50,978 nt of DNA from an uncultured Eubacteriales bacterium (GTDB lineage Bacteria > Bacillota > Clostridia > Oscillospirales > Oscillospiraceae), in contig USAT01000002.1 of assembly GCA_900552725.1 (NCBI GenBank), positions 1 to 50,978 on the forward strand. The letters run 5' to 3'. Below are positions 24,535-33,961 of this stretch, in pieces (within the stretch, counting starts at the first letter, position 1; each line of letters opens with the position of its first letter). Position numbers and translations under genes: made by a program. The notes under the pieces were generated by a model. The model was not told the origin of the DNA and did not search any database. It saw only the letters and a list, made by a program, of their open reading frames with translations.

Positions 24535-25017
24535 ATGTATACTGTTGGTGAAAAAGTGGTGCATCCCATGCATGGAGCAGGTGTGATCACAGAGATCACA
24601 GAGGAGCGTATGAGCGGCGGGGTGGAACGGTATTATGTATTTACCGCGCCTCTCAGCGGTCTGACCCTGAAGATCCCGGTGGGCAACAGCGGCGCCGTCG
24701 GCCTGCGGCAGCCCATCAGCCGTCAGCAGCTCTCGGAAATGCTGGCGACCCTGGGCGAGGTGGAGGACGATCCCGCCGAGAACTGGAACCACCGCTACCG
24801 CGAGAATATGGAGCGCATCAAAAGCGGCGAAGCGCGTGAGGTGGCCCGCGTCATCAAGGGCCTGATGAGCCGCGAGGCACGCCGGGGACTTTCCACGGTG
24901 GAGCGCAAGATGCTGCGCAGCGCCAAACAGATCCTGCTGAGCGAAGTGATGCTGGTGGAGGATATCTCCTATGACGGAGCGGAACAACTGCTGAGCCGGA
25001 GCGTGCTGGCAGAGTAA
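24535..25017 (+). CDS. carD: CarD family transcriptional regulator
   Basis: The 160-residue protein starts MYTVGEKVVHPMHGAGVI, the CarD/CdnL RNA-polymerase-interacting domain (about residues 1-60), followed by a helical domain with the MSREARRGLSTVERKML block. CarD-type proteins bind the RNAP beta subunit and tune initiation at rRNA and other promoters. The start at 24535 follows GAAGGAGG. It has a strong promoter and runs into ispD 9 bp later, an arrangement seen in other Firmicutes. Confidence 0.93.
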   Translation: MYTVGEKVVHPMHGAGVITEITEERMSGGVERYYVFTAPLSGLTLKIPVGNSGAVGLRQPISRQQLSEMLATLGEVEDDPAENWNHRYRENMERIKSGEAREVARVIKGLMSREARRGLSTVERKMLRSAKQILLSEVMLVEDISYDGAEQLLSRSVLAE

Positions 25018-25026
25018 GGAGAAGCT

Positions 25027-25764
25027 ATGGGCTTTTGGAATACCGTACAGAAGTTACAGGATAAAACGCTGCCCATGTGCAGCATGGTGGTGGCCGCGGC
25101 GGGCAGCAGCGCCCGCATGGGCGGCCAGGACAAGCTGTTCACCTATCTGGCCGGCGCGCCGGTGCTGATGCGCACCCTGTGCGCCATCGACAGGGCGGAG
25201 CTGGTCAGCGAGATCGTGGTGGCCGTCCAGGCCGACCGCATGGAGGCGGTGGCGGAGCTGTGTGCCCGCTGCGCCCTGCGCAAGAAGGTCCGGGTGGTGA
25301 AGGGCGGCGCGTCCCGCACTGAGTCCGTGCTGGCGGCGGCGCTGGAGTGCGACCCCAAGGCGGAGCTGATCGCCATCCACGACGGCGCCCGCCCGCTGGT
25401 GCGGCCGGAGATGATCGACGAGATGATCCGGGCGGGCTATCGGACGCAGGCTGTGGCCCCGGCCATTCCGGTGACGGACACCGTGAAGGTGGCCGACGAC
25501 AGCGGCCTGGTGCAGTCCACGCCGGACCGCAGCTCCCTGTACGCGGTGCAGACGCCCCAGGTGTTCCAGGCCAATATCCTCAAGGCCGCCCTGCAGGCGG
25601 CGCTGGCCTCCGGAGAGCCGGTGACCGACGACTGCGCCGCCGTGGAGCGGCTGGGCAAGGAGGTCTGGCTGGCGGAAGGGGACAGAAGCAACATCAAGAT
25701 CACCACGCCGGACGATCTGGCGGTGGCCGAGGCGCTGCTGCGGCAGCGGGAGGCGGTGCAATGA
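25027..25764 (+). CDS. ispD: 2-C-methyl-D-erythritol 4-phosphate cytidylyltransferase
   Basis: The 245-residue protein has the nucleotidyltransferase start [17 protein letters not shown] near residue 21, IHDGARPLV near 117, TDTVK and the C-terminal [17 protein letters not shown]. It makes CDP-methylerythritol in the MEP isoprenoid pathway. It carries about 18 extra N-terminal residues before the catalytic fold; a later start (for example the Met at residue 17) is possible. It overlaps ispF by 4 bp (ATGA). Confidence 0.95.
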   Translation: MGFWNTVQKLQDKTLPMCSMVVAAAGSSARMGGQDKLFTYLAGAPVLMRTLCAIDRAELVSEIVVAVQADRMEAVAELCARCALRKKVRVVKGGASRTESVLAAALECDPKAELIAIHDGARPLVRPEMIDEMIRAGYRTQAVAPAIPVTDTVKVADDSGLVQSTPDRSSLYAVQTPQVFQANILKAALQAALASGEPVTDDCAAVERLGKEVWLAEGDRSNIKITTPDDLAVAEALLRQREAVQ

Positions 25765-26243
25765 CGGCGCTGCGGATCGGCCACGGGTACGACGTACACC
25801 GTCTGACGGAGGGCCGCGCGCTGATCCTGGGCGGTGTCACCATCCCGTGGGAGCGTGGCCTGGACGGCCACTCAGACGCGGACGTGCTGACCCACGCCGT
25901 CATGGACGCCCTGTTGGGCGCCATCGCCGCCGGGGACATCGGCAAGCTGTTCCCGGATAATGACGAGGCCTTTCGCAATATCTCCAGCATGGTGCTGCTG
26001 AAGCGGGTGGGGGAATACCTCCGGCAGCAGGGCTATGCCGTGGTGAACATTGACGCCACCCTGATCGCCCAGGCGCCCAAGGTGGCCCCTTACCGGGAGA
26101 CCATGCGGCAGAACATCGCCGCCGCGCTGGAGGTGGATGTCTCGCAGATCAGCGTCAAGGCCACCACCGAGGAGCATCTGGGCTTTACCGGAACGGGGGA
26201 GGGCATGGCGGCCCACGCCGTAGCGCTGGTGGAAAAGCAATAA
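25761..26243 (+). CDS. ispF: 2-C-methyl-D-erythritol 2,4-cyclodiphosphate synthase
   Basis: The 160-residue protein begins [15 protein letters not shown], where Asp and His bind zinc, and has [28 protein letters not shown] and the C-terminal [16 protein letters not shown]. It closes the cyclodiphosphate ring in the MEP pathway. The start overlaps the ispD stop. The gene is followed by a good terminator, so carD-ispD-ispF is one operon. Confidence 0.97.
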   Translation: MTALRIGHGYDVHRLTEGRALILGGVTIPWERGLDGHSDADVLTHAVMDALLGAIAAGDIGKLFPDNDEAFRNISSMVLLKRVGEYLRQQGYAVVNIDATLIAQAPKVAPYRETMRQNIAAALEVDVSQISVKATTEEHLGFTGTGEGMAAHAVALVEKQ

Positions 26244-26255
26244 AAGAATCTATCA

Positions 26256-26287
26256 AAAACACAGGAGGGTGTGGCCTCCTGTGTTTT
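26256..26287 (+). terminator. Intrinsic terminator after ispF
   Basis: A perfect 13-bp stem (26256-26268 with 26275-26287) and a 6-nt loop end in a T-rich tract, 13 bp after the ispF stop. Confidence 0.9.
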
Positions 26288-26319
26288 CTTTTCATACATT
26301 GGAGTGGAGGAGGTGTACC

Positions 26320-26571
26320 ATGGATCATTATCTTTTTTCGGTGCGGTCTGCCACCCAGGCCCAGCGGGCGTCCCGGGTGCTGAACAGCGGCGGCATCCAC
26401 GCCAGTGTCCAACGCCTGCCGGTGGAGTTCGCCAGGCAGGGCTGCACCTACGCGGTGCGTGTGGATGCCGGAAACTACGACGCGGCCTTTCAGCGGTTAC
26501 AGCAGGCGCACCTGATGCCGGAGCGCGTCCTCCGGCACAGCGGCACGGGGTACAGTGAGGTAGCGGTATGA
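26320..26571 (+). CDS. DUF3343 putative Se/S carrier-like protein
   Basis: The 83-residue protein starts MDHYLFSVRSATQAQRASRVL and has a single conserved Cys in RQGCTYAVRVD, the pattern of the DUF3343 family, which is proposed to carry sulfur or selenium. The start at 26320 is preceded by GGAGGAGG; a longer frame would overlap the ispF terminator. It overlaps the class V aminotransferase gene by 4 bp, so the two products probably act together in sulfur or selenium delivery. No selD or other selenium gene is in the window. Confidence 0.85.
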   Translation: MDHYLFSVRSATQAQRASRVLNSGGIHASVQRLPVEFARQGCTYAVRVDAGNYDAAFQRLQQAHLMPERVLRHSGTGYSEVAV

Positions 26572-27695
26572 TCTATTTCGATTCCGGCGCCACCACACTG
26601 GAAAAGCCGCGGACAGTCCGCCAGGCCATGGCCCGGGCGGTCAATACCATGTCCTCGCCGGGGCGTGGCAGTCATCAGGCCACCCAACTGGCAGAGGAGA
26701 CGGATTATGCCTGCCGCGCCGCGGCGGCAAAGCTGTTCGGCGTGGCGGATGAGTCCAATGTGATCTTTACCGGCAACGCCACCCACGGCCTGAACATCGC
26801 CATCCACACGCTGGTGCAGCCGGGCAGCCGCGTGGTGATCTCCGGCTATGAGCATAACGCCGTCACACGGCCGCTCCACGCCATCCCCAACGTGACGCTG
26901 ACCGTCCTGGATACGCCGCCCTTTCAGCCGGAAAGAATGGTGGAAGAGCTGAAGGCGGCGCTGGCGCAGGGGGCGGACGTGGTGATCTGCAACCATGTGT
27001 CCAACGTGTTCGGCTGCGTGCAGCCGGTGGAGGAGATGGCCGCCCTGTGCGTCGAAGCGGGGGTGCCCTTCCTGCTGGACGCGTCCCAGTCCGCCGGGAT
27101 CCTGCCCGTGCGGATGGATACGCTGCACGCGGCGTTCATCGCCATGCCGGGCCACAAAGGCCTGTACGGCCCCCAGGGCACGGGCCTGCTGCTGTGCAAT
27201 CACGAGGCCGCGCCGCTGCTGTACGGCGGCACCGGCAGCCTTTCCAAGCTGCAGACCATGCCGGATATGCTGCCGGACCGGCTGGAGAGCGGCACCCACA
27301 ACATGCCGGGCATCGCGGGCCTGCTGGAGGGCATCCGCTATGTGCAGCGCACCGGCGTGGAGACCATCGCCGCCCACGAGCGCCGCCTGACGGCCCAGGC
27401 GGTGGCGCTGCTGCGGCAAACCGAGGGCATCCGCCTGTTCTGGCGGGATGGCCTCCGTCACCAGACCGGCGTGCTTTCTTTCGTGGTGGAGGGCGTGGAC
27501 TGCGAGGAGCTGGGCGAGGCGCTGGCCCGCCAGGGGATCGCCCTGCGTGCGGGACTGCACTGCGCGCCCCTGGCCCACCGTACGGTGGGCACGCTGAAAA
27601 CCGGGACGGTGCGCTTCAGTCCGTCGGCCTTCAACACGTCCCAGCAGGTGGTGCAGTTCGCACAGATATTGCAGCGCACCATTCGTAAAATGTAA
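26568..27695 (+). CDS. Class V aminotransferase, cysteine desulfurase/selenocysteine lyase-like
   Basis: The 375-residue PLP enzyme begins MIYFDSGATTLEKP and has GNATHGLNIA, NHVSNVFG, LLDASQSAG and the PLP lysine in MPGHKGLYGPQGTG near residue 207. A possible persulfide cysteine lies in RAGLHCAPLAHR near residue 335. This SufS/CsdB-like group takes sulfur or selenium from (seleno)cysteine. The 4-bp overlap with the DUF3343 gene suggests an enzyme-acceptor pair. The exact substrate is not decided by sequence. Confidence 0.88.
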   Translation: MIYFDSGATTLEKPRTVRQAMARAVNTMSSPGRGSHQATQLAEETDYACRAAAAKLFGVADESNVIFTGNATHGLNIAIHTLVQPGSRVVISGYEHNAVTRPLHAIPNVTLTVLDTPPFQPERMVEELKAALAQGADVVICNHVSNVFGCVQPVEEMAALCVEAGVPFLLDASQSAGILPVRMDTLHAAFIAMPGHKGLYGPQGTGLLLCNHEAAPLLYGGTGSLSKLQTMPDMLPDRLESGTHNMPGIAGLLEGIRYVQRTGVETIAAHERRLTAQAVALLRQTEGIRLFWRDGLRHQTGVLSFVVEGVDCEELGEALARQGIALRAGLHCAPLAHRTVGTLKTGTVRFSPSAFNTSQQVVQFAQILQRTIRKM

Positions 27696-27717
27696 CACTC
27701 TGGTCACAGAATTTTTG

Positions 27718-27746
27718 TTGCATTTTCCCAATATCTTTTATATAAT
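27718..27746 (+). promoter_or_regulatory. cdaA promoter
   Basis: TTGCAT (27718-27723), a 17-bp spacer and TATAAT (27741-27746) lie just after the aminotransferase gene and about 54 bp before the cdaA start. Confidence 0.82.
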
Positions 27747-27799
27747 GTTAGTATCTATTGTTATGCGTAGAATCACACCCGAGAGGGGAGGGATCACCC

Positions 27800-28690
27800 G
27801 TGGATAAAGTGCTGGCATTGATGGAAGATGTTGGGAGATACTTAACGCTTCTCAAGATCACGGACTTTCTGGACGTGGCCATTATATTCTTCCTAGTCTA
27901 TAAGCTGCTGTCACTGGTGAAAAGCACCCGTGCGGAAAACATCCTGAAGGGCATCGGCATTTTCCTGCTGGCGCTGCTGGCGGCCCGTGCCCTGGATCTC
28001 CGCGCCGTCTATTATGTGCTGCGAAGTGTGGCGGAGATGGGCATTCTGGCGCTGATCATCCTGTTCCAGCCGGAGATCCGCCAGATCCTGGAGAAGCTTG
28101 GCAGCAAGAATATCCGCCTGATGCGGGTGTTCCGCCCGGAAAACGAGATCACCGAGCTGGAAAAGGCCATCGACCAGACGGTGATGGCCTGCAGCGAGAT
28201 GAGCCGCACCAAGACCGGCGTGCTGATGGTGTTCGAGCGGAATATCAACCTGGACGACATCGTCCGCACCGGTACGGAGCTGGACTGCGCCGTGGTGTGC
28301 GAGCTGCTGAAGAATATCTTCTTCGTCAAGGCGCCCATGCATGACGGCGCGGTGATCGTCCGCCACGGGCGGATCATCGGCGGCGGCTGCATGCTGCCCC
28401 TGTCCAAGAACGTGAACCTGAGCCGCGATTTGGGCATGCGCCACCGCGCCGGCATCGGCATGAGCGAGAATTCCGACGCTGTGGTGGTCATCGTCTCCGA
28501 GGAGACCGGCTCCATCTCCGTGGCCATCGGCGGCATGCTCAAGCGGCACCTGATGCCCGAAACGCTGGGCAAGCTGCTGCGCAACGAGCTGATGCCGCCT
28601 GAGGAAGAACCGGACAAGCCGAAGCCGCTGCCGGTGCTGTCGTTCCTGAAGCGTCTGGGAAAGGAGGACGACGATGGAGAAGAAGAATAA
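27800..28690 (+). CDS. cdaA: Diadenylate cyclase CdaA
   Basis: The protein has about three N-terminal membrane helices (residues 15-80) and a DAC domain with the catalytic MHDGAVIV and MRHRAGIGMSE motifs near residues 185 and 215. It joins two ATP into c-di-AMP at the membrane. A GTG at 27800, 7 nt after GGGAGG, is taken as the start (296 residues); a later ATG at 27821 is possible. The C-terminal tail is acidic. The gene overlaps cdaR by 17 bp. Confidence 0.95.
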   Translation: MDKVLALMEDVGRYLTLLKITDFLDVAIIFFLVYKLLSLVKSTRAENILKGIGIFLLALLAARALDLRAVYYVLRSVAEMGILALIILFQPEIRQILEKLGSKNIRLMRVFRPENEITELEKAIDQTVMACSEMSRTKTGVLMVFERNINLDDIVRTGTELDCAVVCELLKNIFFVKAPMHDGAVIVRHGRIIGGGCMLPLSKNVNLSRDLGMRHRAGIGMSENSDAVVVIVSEETGSISVAIGGMLKRHLMPETLGKLLRNELMPPEEEPDKPKPLPVLSFLKRLGKEDDDGEEE

Positions 28691-29921
28691 GAAAGTCGTG
28701 CAGATCGTGCTGGCGGTGCTGATCACGCTGGCACTGTGGTGCTATATGGAGTTTTACGACTCTCCCAATTCCGAGCTCGTCGTCAAGGATATCCCGGTGG
28801 AGTTCACCAACGAGGACACCATTCTGGCGGAAAACGGATTGATGCTGCTGTCCGGCTATGATACGACGGTGGATCTGACGCTGCAGGGCAAGCGGAAGGT
28901 ACTGATGAATCTGGATCCCTCTCAGGTTCGCATTGTGGCGGATACCAGCGGGATCTCCGCCGCCGGTGTGCAGACGCTGAACTATACCTATATCCTGCCC
29001 AATGGCATTTCCCCCTCGGATATCTCCGTGAAGAGCAGAAGTATCTATAATATCACCGTAACGGTGGGTACCCTGTACAGTAAGACCGTCCCCATTGAGG
29101 TGGATGTCAAGGGCCAGGCGGCCGACGGGTACTTTACCGGCGACATCACCATTGATCCCCAGACGCTGACCCTGCGGGCCGAGCGTGAGGACATGCTGAA
29201 CGTCCACCACGCCAAGGTGACGGTGAATCTGGCCGGTGCTACCAGCACGCTGATCGAGACGCTGGAGTACACCCTGTATGACGCCAACGACGTACCGGTC
29301 TATAACGACAATATCCGGGCCTCCACCAAGCTGATCCAGGTGACGGTGCCGGTGCGCACCACCAAGACGGTGCCGCTGGAGATGGAGATGGTGGGCACGA
29401 ACCTGATGAAATCGGTGATCGTGGACATCAAGCCCGCCTCCGTCACCCTGGTGGGCGAGGGAAGCACCCTGGATACCATCAATAAGCTGACGCTGGACCG
29501 CATCTATGTAGAGGATCTGGTGCCTGGCCTGAATGGCCCCTTTACCTACACCATCAAGCTGCCCGCCGGTGTTACCACTACGGACGGCACCAGCGAAGCC
29601 ACAGTCACGGTGGCCATCGACGGCACCACCGAGGGCACGGTCACCCTGGACACCATCAACTGCGAGGGCGTAGCCGAAGGACTGAAGGCCGAGGTGACCG
29701 ATCCGCTGCAGGTGATGCTGTGGGGCGACGAGGATGAGATTCAGAAGGTCACCGCCGCCGACATTCACGCCCGCGTGGATGTCAGCGGCATCACGGAAGA
29801 GGGCGACTACGTCCTGCCCGTGACCGTTACGGCGTCCTCCGAATCCGGCGTTACGGTGCGCGGCAGCTATGAGGTGACGGTACACGTCACCAGGCGGGAA
29901 GCCCCGGCCGAGGGCGGATAA
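28674..29921 (+). CDS. cdaR: CdaR family protein (YbbR-like repeats), regulator of CdaA
   Basis: The 415-residue protein has one N-terminal membrane helix (about residues 8-26) and an extracellular part made of several YbbR-type repeats of about 80 residues, rich in Thr/Val beta strands. CdaR binds and modulates CdaA in Bacillus and Listeria. The overlap with cdaA supports that here. In most Firmicutes glmM follows; here the next gene is an RseC-like protein, so the usual cdaA-cdaR-glmM set is broken. Confidence 0.92.
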   Translation: MEKKNKKVVQIVLAVLITLALWCYMEFYDSPNSELVVKDIPVEFTNEDTILAENGLMLLSGYDTTVDLTLQGKRKVLMNLDPSQVRIVADTSGISAAGVQTLNYTYILPNGISPSDISVKSRSIYNITVTVGTLYSKTVPIEVDVKGQAADGYFTGDITIDPQTLTLRAEREDMLNVHHAKVTVNLAGATSTLIETLEYTLYDANDVPVYNDNIRASTKLIQVTVPVRTTKTVPLEMEMVGTNLMKSVIVDIKPASVTLVGEGSTLDTINKLTLDRIYVEDLVPGLNGPFTYTIKLPAGVTTTDGTSEATVTVAIDGTTEGTVTLDTINCEGVAEGLKAEVTDPLQVMLWGDEDEIQKVTAADIHARVDVSGITEEGDYVLPVTVTASSESGVTVRGSYEVTVHVTRREAPAEGG

Positions 29922-29949
29922 CGCCCTATCAAAAAAGAGGTAATGAACC

Positions 29950-30354
29950 ATGACACAAATTGCTACGATCGAAAAAGACCTGGGCGGCGGCTATGCGGAG
30001 ATCTCCGTACCCCGGAAGTCCGCCTGCGGTCACGACTGTGAGGAGTGCGCCGGCTGCGGCATGACCGGCGCGGCCATCAAGGCCCGGGCAAAGAACGACA
30101 TCGGCGCGCAGCCCGGCGACAAGGTGGTGGTGGAGAGCAGCACTAAGAAGATCTTCGGCGTGGTGGCACTGGTGTATGTACTGCCGGTGGTGCTTTTCCT
30201 GCTGGGCTACTTCCTGTCGGAGGGCCTCTCCGAGGGGGCGCGGTACGCCATCGCCATCGCCGCCTTTGCGGTAAGCTTTATCCCCTGCGTGCTGTATGAC
30301 CGCCACGCCAGGAAGAAGGAGCTGCTGACCTATCAGATCCTGCGTCTGTTCTGA
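29950..30354 (+). CDS. SoxR-reducing system RseC-like membrane protein
   Basis: The 134-residue protein has an N-terminal domain with four cysteines (C26, C30, C33, C36), two hydrophobic helices at about residues 69-90 and 97-115, and a basic C-terminus. This is the RseC/MucC family layout. In proteobacteria RseC works with the Rnf-like complex to reduce SoxR; in Clostridia its role is not known. The next gene starts inside its stop codon (TGATG), so it is coupled to the DUF5685 gene. Confidence 0.85.
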   Translation: MTQIATIEKDLGGGYAEISVPRKSACGHDCEECAGCGMTGAAIKARAKNDIGAQPGDKVVVESSTKKIFGVVALVYVLPVVLFLLGYFLSEGLSEGARYAIAIAAFAVSFIPCVLYDRHARKKELLTYQILRLF

Positions 30355-31247
30355 TGTTCGGCTATGTACGTCCGGCTGCCGACCATCTGACGGCGGAGCA
30401 GCAGGCGCGGTTTGAGGCAGCCTACTGCGGGCTGTGCCATACGCTGGGCAAACGCTATGGCATAGCCGGGCGCATGATCCTCAACTATGACCTGACGTTT
30501 CTGGCCATGCTGCTGTCAGATGGACAGCACACCGCCTGCCGCAGACGCTGCGTGATGCACCCCGGCAAAGGCCGGATGTGCGTCTGCGGCGACGACGCCT
30601 TTGATCTGGCGGCGGATATGAGCGTGATCCTGACCTGGTGGCAGATACAGGACGGCATTGCCGACCACGGCTTTTTCGGAGGCCTGAAATACCGGGCGGC
30701 ATCCGTGCTGCTGCGGCGGGCCTACCGGAAGGCCAGGGCCAGACGCCCCGCCTTCGACGAGAGCACCCGCCGCCATCTGGAGGAGCTGGCCCGGCTGGAG
30801 GGGGAGCGCTGCCCGTCCATCGACGCGGCGGCGGATACCTTTGCCCGGCTGCTCTCCGACGCGGCAGGCGAGGTGCAGGAGCCGGTAAAGAGCCGGGTGT
30901 TGGCGCAGCTGCTGTACCACCTGGGCCGGTGGATCTATCTGATCGACGCGGCGGACGACCTGAAGAAGGACGTGAAAAGCGGCAGCTACAATCCCTTGCC
31001 GCTGCGCTACGCCCTTTCCGGCGATACGCTGACCGACGCGGCACGGCAGGAGCTGGCGCAGACGCTGGACAGCTCCATCCGCGCCATGGCCGCGGCCTTC
31101 GAGCTGTGGGACTTCGGCGATTACGGCCCGGTGATCGAGAGCACCGTGTACCGGGGCCTTTACGCGGTGGGGACCGCCGTTCTGGACGGCACCTTCCACC
31201 GGAATAAGAACGTTGTACGAAAGAAAGGGGGACACCCGCATGCGTGA
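30354..31247 (+). CDS. DUF5685 family protein
   Basis: The 297-residue, largely helical protein has an N-terminal cysteine-rich segment ([13 protein letters not shown] near residue 25, then CRRRC and CVC near 63-80) and a helical body containing [20 protein letters not shown] near residues 198-217. The Asp-rich DAADDLKKD helix recalls prenyl-synthase-like helical folds, but this is only a resemblance. The family is called DUF5685 and has no known function. It is coupled to the RseC-like gene upstream and overlaps the J-domain gene by 8 bp. Confidence 0.8.
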   Translation: MFGYVRPAADHLTAEQQARFEAAYCGLCHTLGKRYGIAGRMILNYDLTFLAMLLSDGQHTACRRRCVMHPGKGRMCVCGDDAFDLAADMSVILTWWQIQDGIADHGFFGGLKYRAASVLLRRAYRKARARRPAFDESTRRHLEELARLEGERCPSIDAAADTFARLLSDAAGEVQEPVKSRVLAQLLYHLGRWIYLIDAADDLKKDVKSGSYNPLPLRYALSGDTLTDAARQELAQTLDSSIRAMAAAFELWDFGDYGPVIESTVYRGLYAVGTAVLDGTFHRNKNVVRKKGGHPHA

Positions 31248-31890
31248 TCCCTATCAGGTGCTGGGCGTGCCCAGCACGGCCACCGATGACGAAGTAAAAA
31301 AAGCCTACCGGAATCTGGCGCGGAAGTACCATCCGGACAACTATCATGATAACCCCCTGGCCGACCTGGCCCAGGAGCGCATGAAGGAGATCAACGAGGC
31401 TTACGAGGAGATCCAGACCCAGCGCAAGCGGGGCGCTTCCGGCGGAGGCTACAGCACCGGCGCGTCCTCCGCGGGCTATAATCCCTACGGTAGCGCTGGC
31501 TACGGCGCGGGCTATGGCGCGTACCAGTCCTATACCGGCCCCTATCAGCGGGTGCGTGCCGCCATCCAGCAGGGCAACCTGAACCTGGCTGAGGAGCTGC
31601 TGAACGCCATGAAGGATCACGACGCCGAGTGGAATTTCCTCAAGGGCGTGCTGTGCACCCGCCGCGGCTGGCTGGATGAGGCCAAGCGCTATTACCAGAC
31701 GGCGGTGCAGATGGATCCCGATGACGAGGAGTATCAGCGGGCGCTGGATATGGCCGAGGGCCGCCAGACCGCCTATCGTCCCAACGGCTACGGCCCGGTC
31801 AGCACCGGCAACTGCCATATGAGCCCGTGCCTGCCGTTCTGTCTGCCGCTGTTCTGCTGTCCCGGCGGCGGCTATTTCTACTGCTGTTAA
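31240..31890 (+). CDS. J-domain protein with TPR-like and Cys-rich C-terminus
   Basis: The 216-residue protein has an N-terminal J domain with the HPD motif ([11 protein letters not shown] near residue 33), a Gly/Tyr/Ser-rich linker at about 72-105, a TPR-like helical repeat ([21 protein letters not shown]... [18 protein letters not shown]), and a tail rich in Cys and Pro that ends in two cysteines. J domains activate DnaK; this one likely recruits it to the DUF5685/RseC-like proteins. The start at 31240 follows AAAGGGGG. Confidence 0.88.
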   Translation: MRDPYQVLGVPSTATDDEVKKAYRNLARKYHPDNYHDNPLADLAQERMKEINEAYEEIQTQRKRGASGGGYSTGASSAGYNPYGSAGYGAGYGAYQSYTGPYQRVRAAIQQGNLNLAEELLNAMKDHDAEWNFLKGVLCTRRGWLDEAKRYYQTAVQMDPDDEEYQRALDMAEGRQTAYRPNGYGPVSTGNCHMSPCLPFCLPLFCCPGGGYFYCC

Positions 31891-31930
31891 TCAACCGCGG
31901 CGGCCCAGCCGCCTGAAAGGAAGGAATATT

Positions 31931-32809
31931 GTGGTCAAGAGTATGACCGGCTATGGCCGGGCCCGGCAAACCCTGAACGGACGTGACATCACCGTAGAGG
32001 TGCGCTCCGTCAACAACCGCTATCTGGACTGCACGGTGAAGGTACCCCGCACCTACATCTTTGCCGAGGATATGGTGAAGTCCCATGTGCAGAAGGCCGT
32101 CTCCCGCGGCAAGGTGGACGTGTTCATCACCATCGACGCCGCCGGCGCCGACGAGACCGTGGTGGCCGTCAACGAGTCCCTGGCCCGCGGCTATTACGAC
32201 GCGCTGATGAAGCTGAAGGAGACCTTCTCGCTGGAGGGCGAGCTGTCCGCCGCCACACTGGCCAAGTTCCCCGATGTGCTGACCGTCACCAAGGCGGAGG
32301 AGGATCTGGACTCTGTGGCCGCCGATATCGGCGCTGTGCTGGACGAGGCCCTTGCCGCCTATAACGCCATGCGCGCCACCGAGGGCGCCAAGCTGGCCGA
32401 GGATATCGCGGACCGCGCCGCCACCATCGAAGGCGTTGTGGCCAAGGTGGAGGAGCGTTCTCCCCAGACCGTGGCCGCCTACCGTGAGAAGCTGCTGGCC
32501 CGCATGCAGGAGGTACTGCAGTCCACCGCCGTGGACGAGAGCCGCATTCTGACCGAGGCCGCCATCTTCGCCGACAAGATCGCCGTGGACGAGGAGACCG
32601 TCCGCCTGCGCAGCCACATCGCCCAGCTGCGCACCATGCTGGAGAGCGGCCAGCCCATCGGCCGGAAGCTGGACTTCCTGATCCAGGAGGTCAACCGTGA
32701 GTGCAACACCATCGGCTCCAAGTGCAACGACCTGACCATCGCTCAGGACGTGGTAAACATGAAGGCCGAGGTAGAGAAGATCCGCGAGCAGGTGCAGAAC
32801 ATTGAGTAA
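31931..32809 (+). CDS. yicC: YicC family endoribonuclease
   Basis: The 292-residue protein begins [11 protein letters not shown], the YicC hallmark, and ends with the DUF1732 block [44 protein letters not shown]. YicC proteins are RNA-degrading enzymes. The start is a GTG at 31931 after AAGGAAGG. It overlaps remA by 8 bp and opens the operon that runs to rsgA. Confidence 0.95.
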   Translation: MVKSMTGYGRARQTLNGRDITVEVRSVNNRYLDCTVKVPRTYIFAEDMVKSHVQKAVSRGKVDVFITIDAAGADETVVAVNESLARGYYDALMKLKETFSLEGELSAATLAKFPDVLTVTKAEEDLDSVAADIGAVLDEALAAYNAMRATEGAKLAEDIADRAATIEGVVAKVEERSPQTVAAYREKLLARMQEVLQSTAVDESRILTEAAIFADKIAVDEETVRLRSHIAQLRTMLESGQPIGRKLDFLIQEVNRECNTIGSKCNDLTIAQDVVNMKAEVEKIREQVQNIE

Positions 32810-33074
32810 GCTGCAGTTGATCAACATCGGCTTCGGCAACCTGGTGTCGGCGCAGCGGCTGATCGCCATCGTCAGCCCGGACAGCGCCCCGGTGAAGCGC
32901 CTGGTGCAGGAATCCCGCGACCGCGGGATGCTGATCGACGCCACCTATGGCCGAAAGACCGCCTCCGTGCTGATCATGGACAGCGACCACGTGGTGCTGT
33001 CGGCACTGAGCACGGAGAAGCTGGCGCCGCGCCTGGGCATGACGCCGGAGGATTTTACAGAGGAAGAGGGATAA
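32802..33074 (+). CDS. remA: RemA family DNA-binding regulator (DUF370)
   Basis: The 90-residue protein ([29 protein letters not shown]... [20 protein letters not shown]) is full length for RemA, which forms ring-shaped DNA-binding oligomers and activates matrix genes in Bacillus subtilis. It starts at a TTG inside the end of yicC and is followed by gmk 3 bp after its stop, the normal order in Firmicutes. Confidence 0.95.
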   Translation: MSKLQLINIGFGNLVSAQRLIAIVSPDSAPVKRLVQESRDRGMLIDATYGRKTASVLIMDSDHVVLSALSTEKLAPRLGMTPEDFTEEEG

Positions 33075-33077
33075 GCA

Positions 33078-33674
33078 TTGGAGAAGAAAGGCAAAACATT
33101 CATTATTTCCGGGCCGTCCGGCGTGGGAAAGAGCACCGTCCTTGGCGCACTGTTTGAAGGGCGCGACGACCTGTATTTTTCCGTTTCCGCCACCACCCGC
33201 GCGCCCCGTCCCACGGAGACGCCGGACGTGGATTACCACTTTATCGAGGCGGAGACCTTCCGCCAGTGGATTGAAGACGGCGAATTCCTGGAATACGCCG
33301 AGTATGTGGGCAATTTCTACGGCACCCCCAAGAAGTATGTGGACGCCGCCATGGACGAGGGCAAGGACGTGATCCTGGACATCGAGATCCAGGGCGCCAC
33401 CCAGGTGCATGAGCTGCGGCCCAACGTGGTGCGCATCTTCATCGCGCCGCCCTCCTGGGAGGAGCTGGAGCGCCGCCTGACCGCCCGGGGCACCGATTCC
33501 CCGGAAAAGGTGCAGAAGCGCCTGCTGCGGGCCAAGGTAGAGTTGGAAAACGCTGGCCACTACGACTATTTCGTCATCAACGATACCGTGGATAACGCGG
33601 TGGCCGAGCTGCGGGCCATCATGCTGGCCGAGCATTGCCGCCCCGCCGACCGTATCGCGGAGCTGAATCAGTAA
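33078..33674 (+). CDS. gmk: Guanylate kinase
   Basis: The 198-residue protein has the P-loop SGPSGVGKST near residue 11, the GMP-binding VSATTRAPRPTE and the FLEYAEYVGNFYGTP segment. It converts GMP to GDP. The start is a TTG at 33078, preceded by GAGG. It follows remA directly and precedes rpoZ. Confidence 0.97.
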   Translation: MEKKGKTFIISGPSGVGKSTVLGALFEGRDDLYFSVSATTRAPRPTETPDVDYHFIEAETFRQWIEDGEFLEYAEYVGNFYGTPKKYVDAAMDEGKDVILDIEIQGATQVHELRPNVVRIFIAPPSWEELERRLTARGTDSPEKVQKRLLRAKVELENAGHYDYFVINDTVDNAVAELRAIMLAEHCRPADRIAELNQ

Positions 33675-33722
33675 CCACTTATCTTTGAATATATCGCCGA
33701 AAAGGCAGAAGGAGATAATATT

Positions 33723-33938
33723 ATGTCTATGCTTTACCCCGCTATGAACCAGCTGACCAGCTACGTTCCCAACCGCTATATGATGGTCAACGTGGTGGCC
33801 CGCCGCGCCCGCCAGATCGCCGAAGAGGCCGAGATCAGCGGCGAGCATCTGGACGACAAGCCCGTCACCATGGCCATTGACGAGGTGGCCGACGGCAAGT
33901 TTGACGCCAGCACCATCGATTCCTCCATTCAGGAGTAA
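33723..33938 (+). CDS. rpoZ: DNA-directed RNA polymerase omega subunit
   Basis: The 71-residue protein has the omega core NRYMMVNVVARRARQIAEE with the following KPVTMAIDEVADGK. It promotes RNAP assembly. It has an AGAAGGAG ribosome site and is placed between gmk and priA. coaBC, which usually separates rpoZ and priA in this operon, is absent. Confidence 0.95.
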   Translation: MSMLYPAMNQLTSYVPNRYMMVNVVARRARQIAEEAEISGEHLDDKPVTMAIDEVADGKFDASTIDSSIQE

Positions 33939-33961
33939 CAACAGGAGAGGAGAACAGGGCT

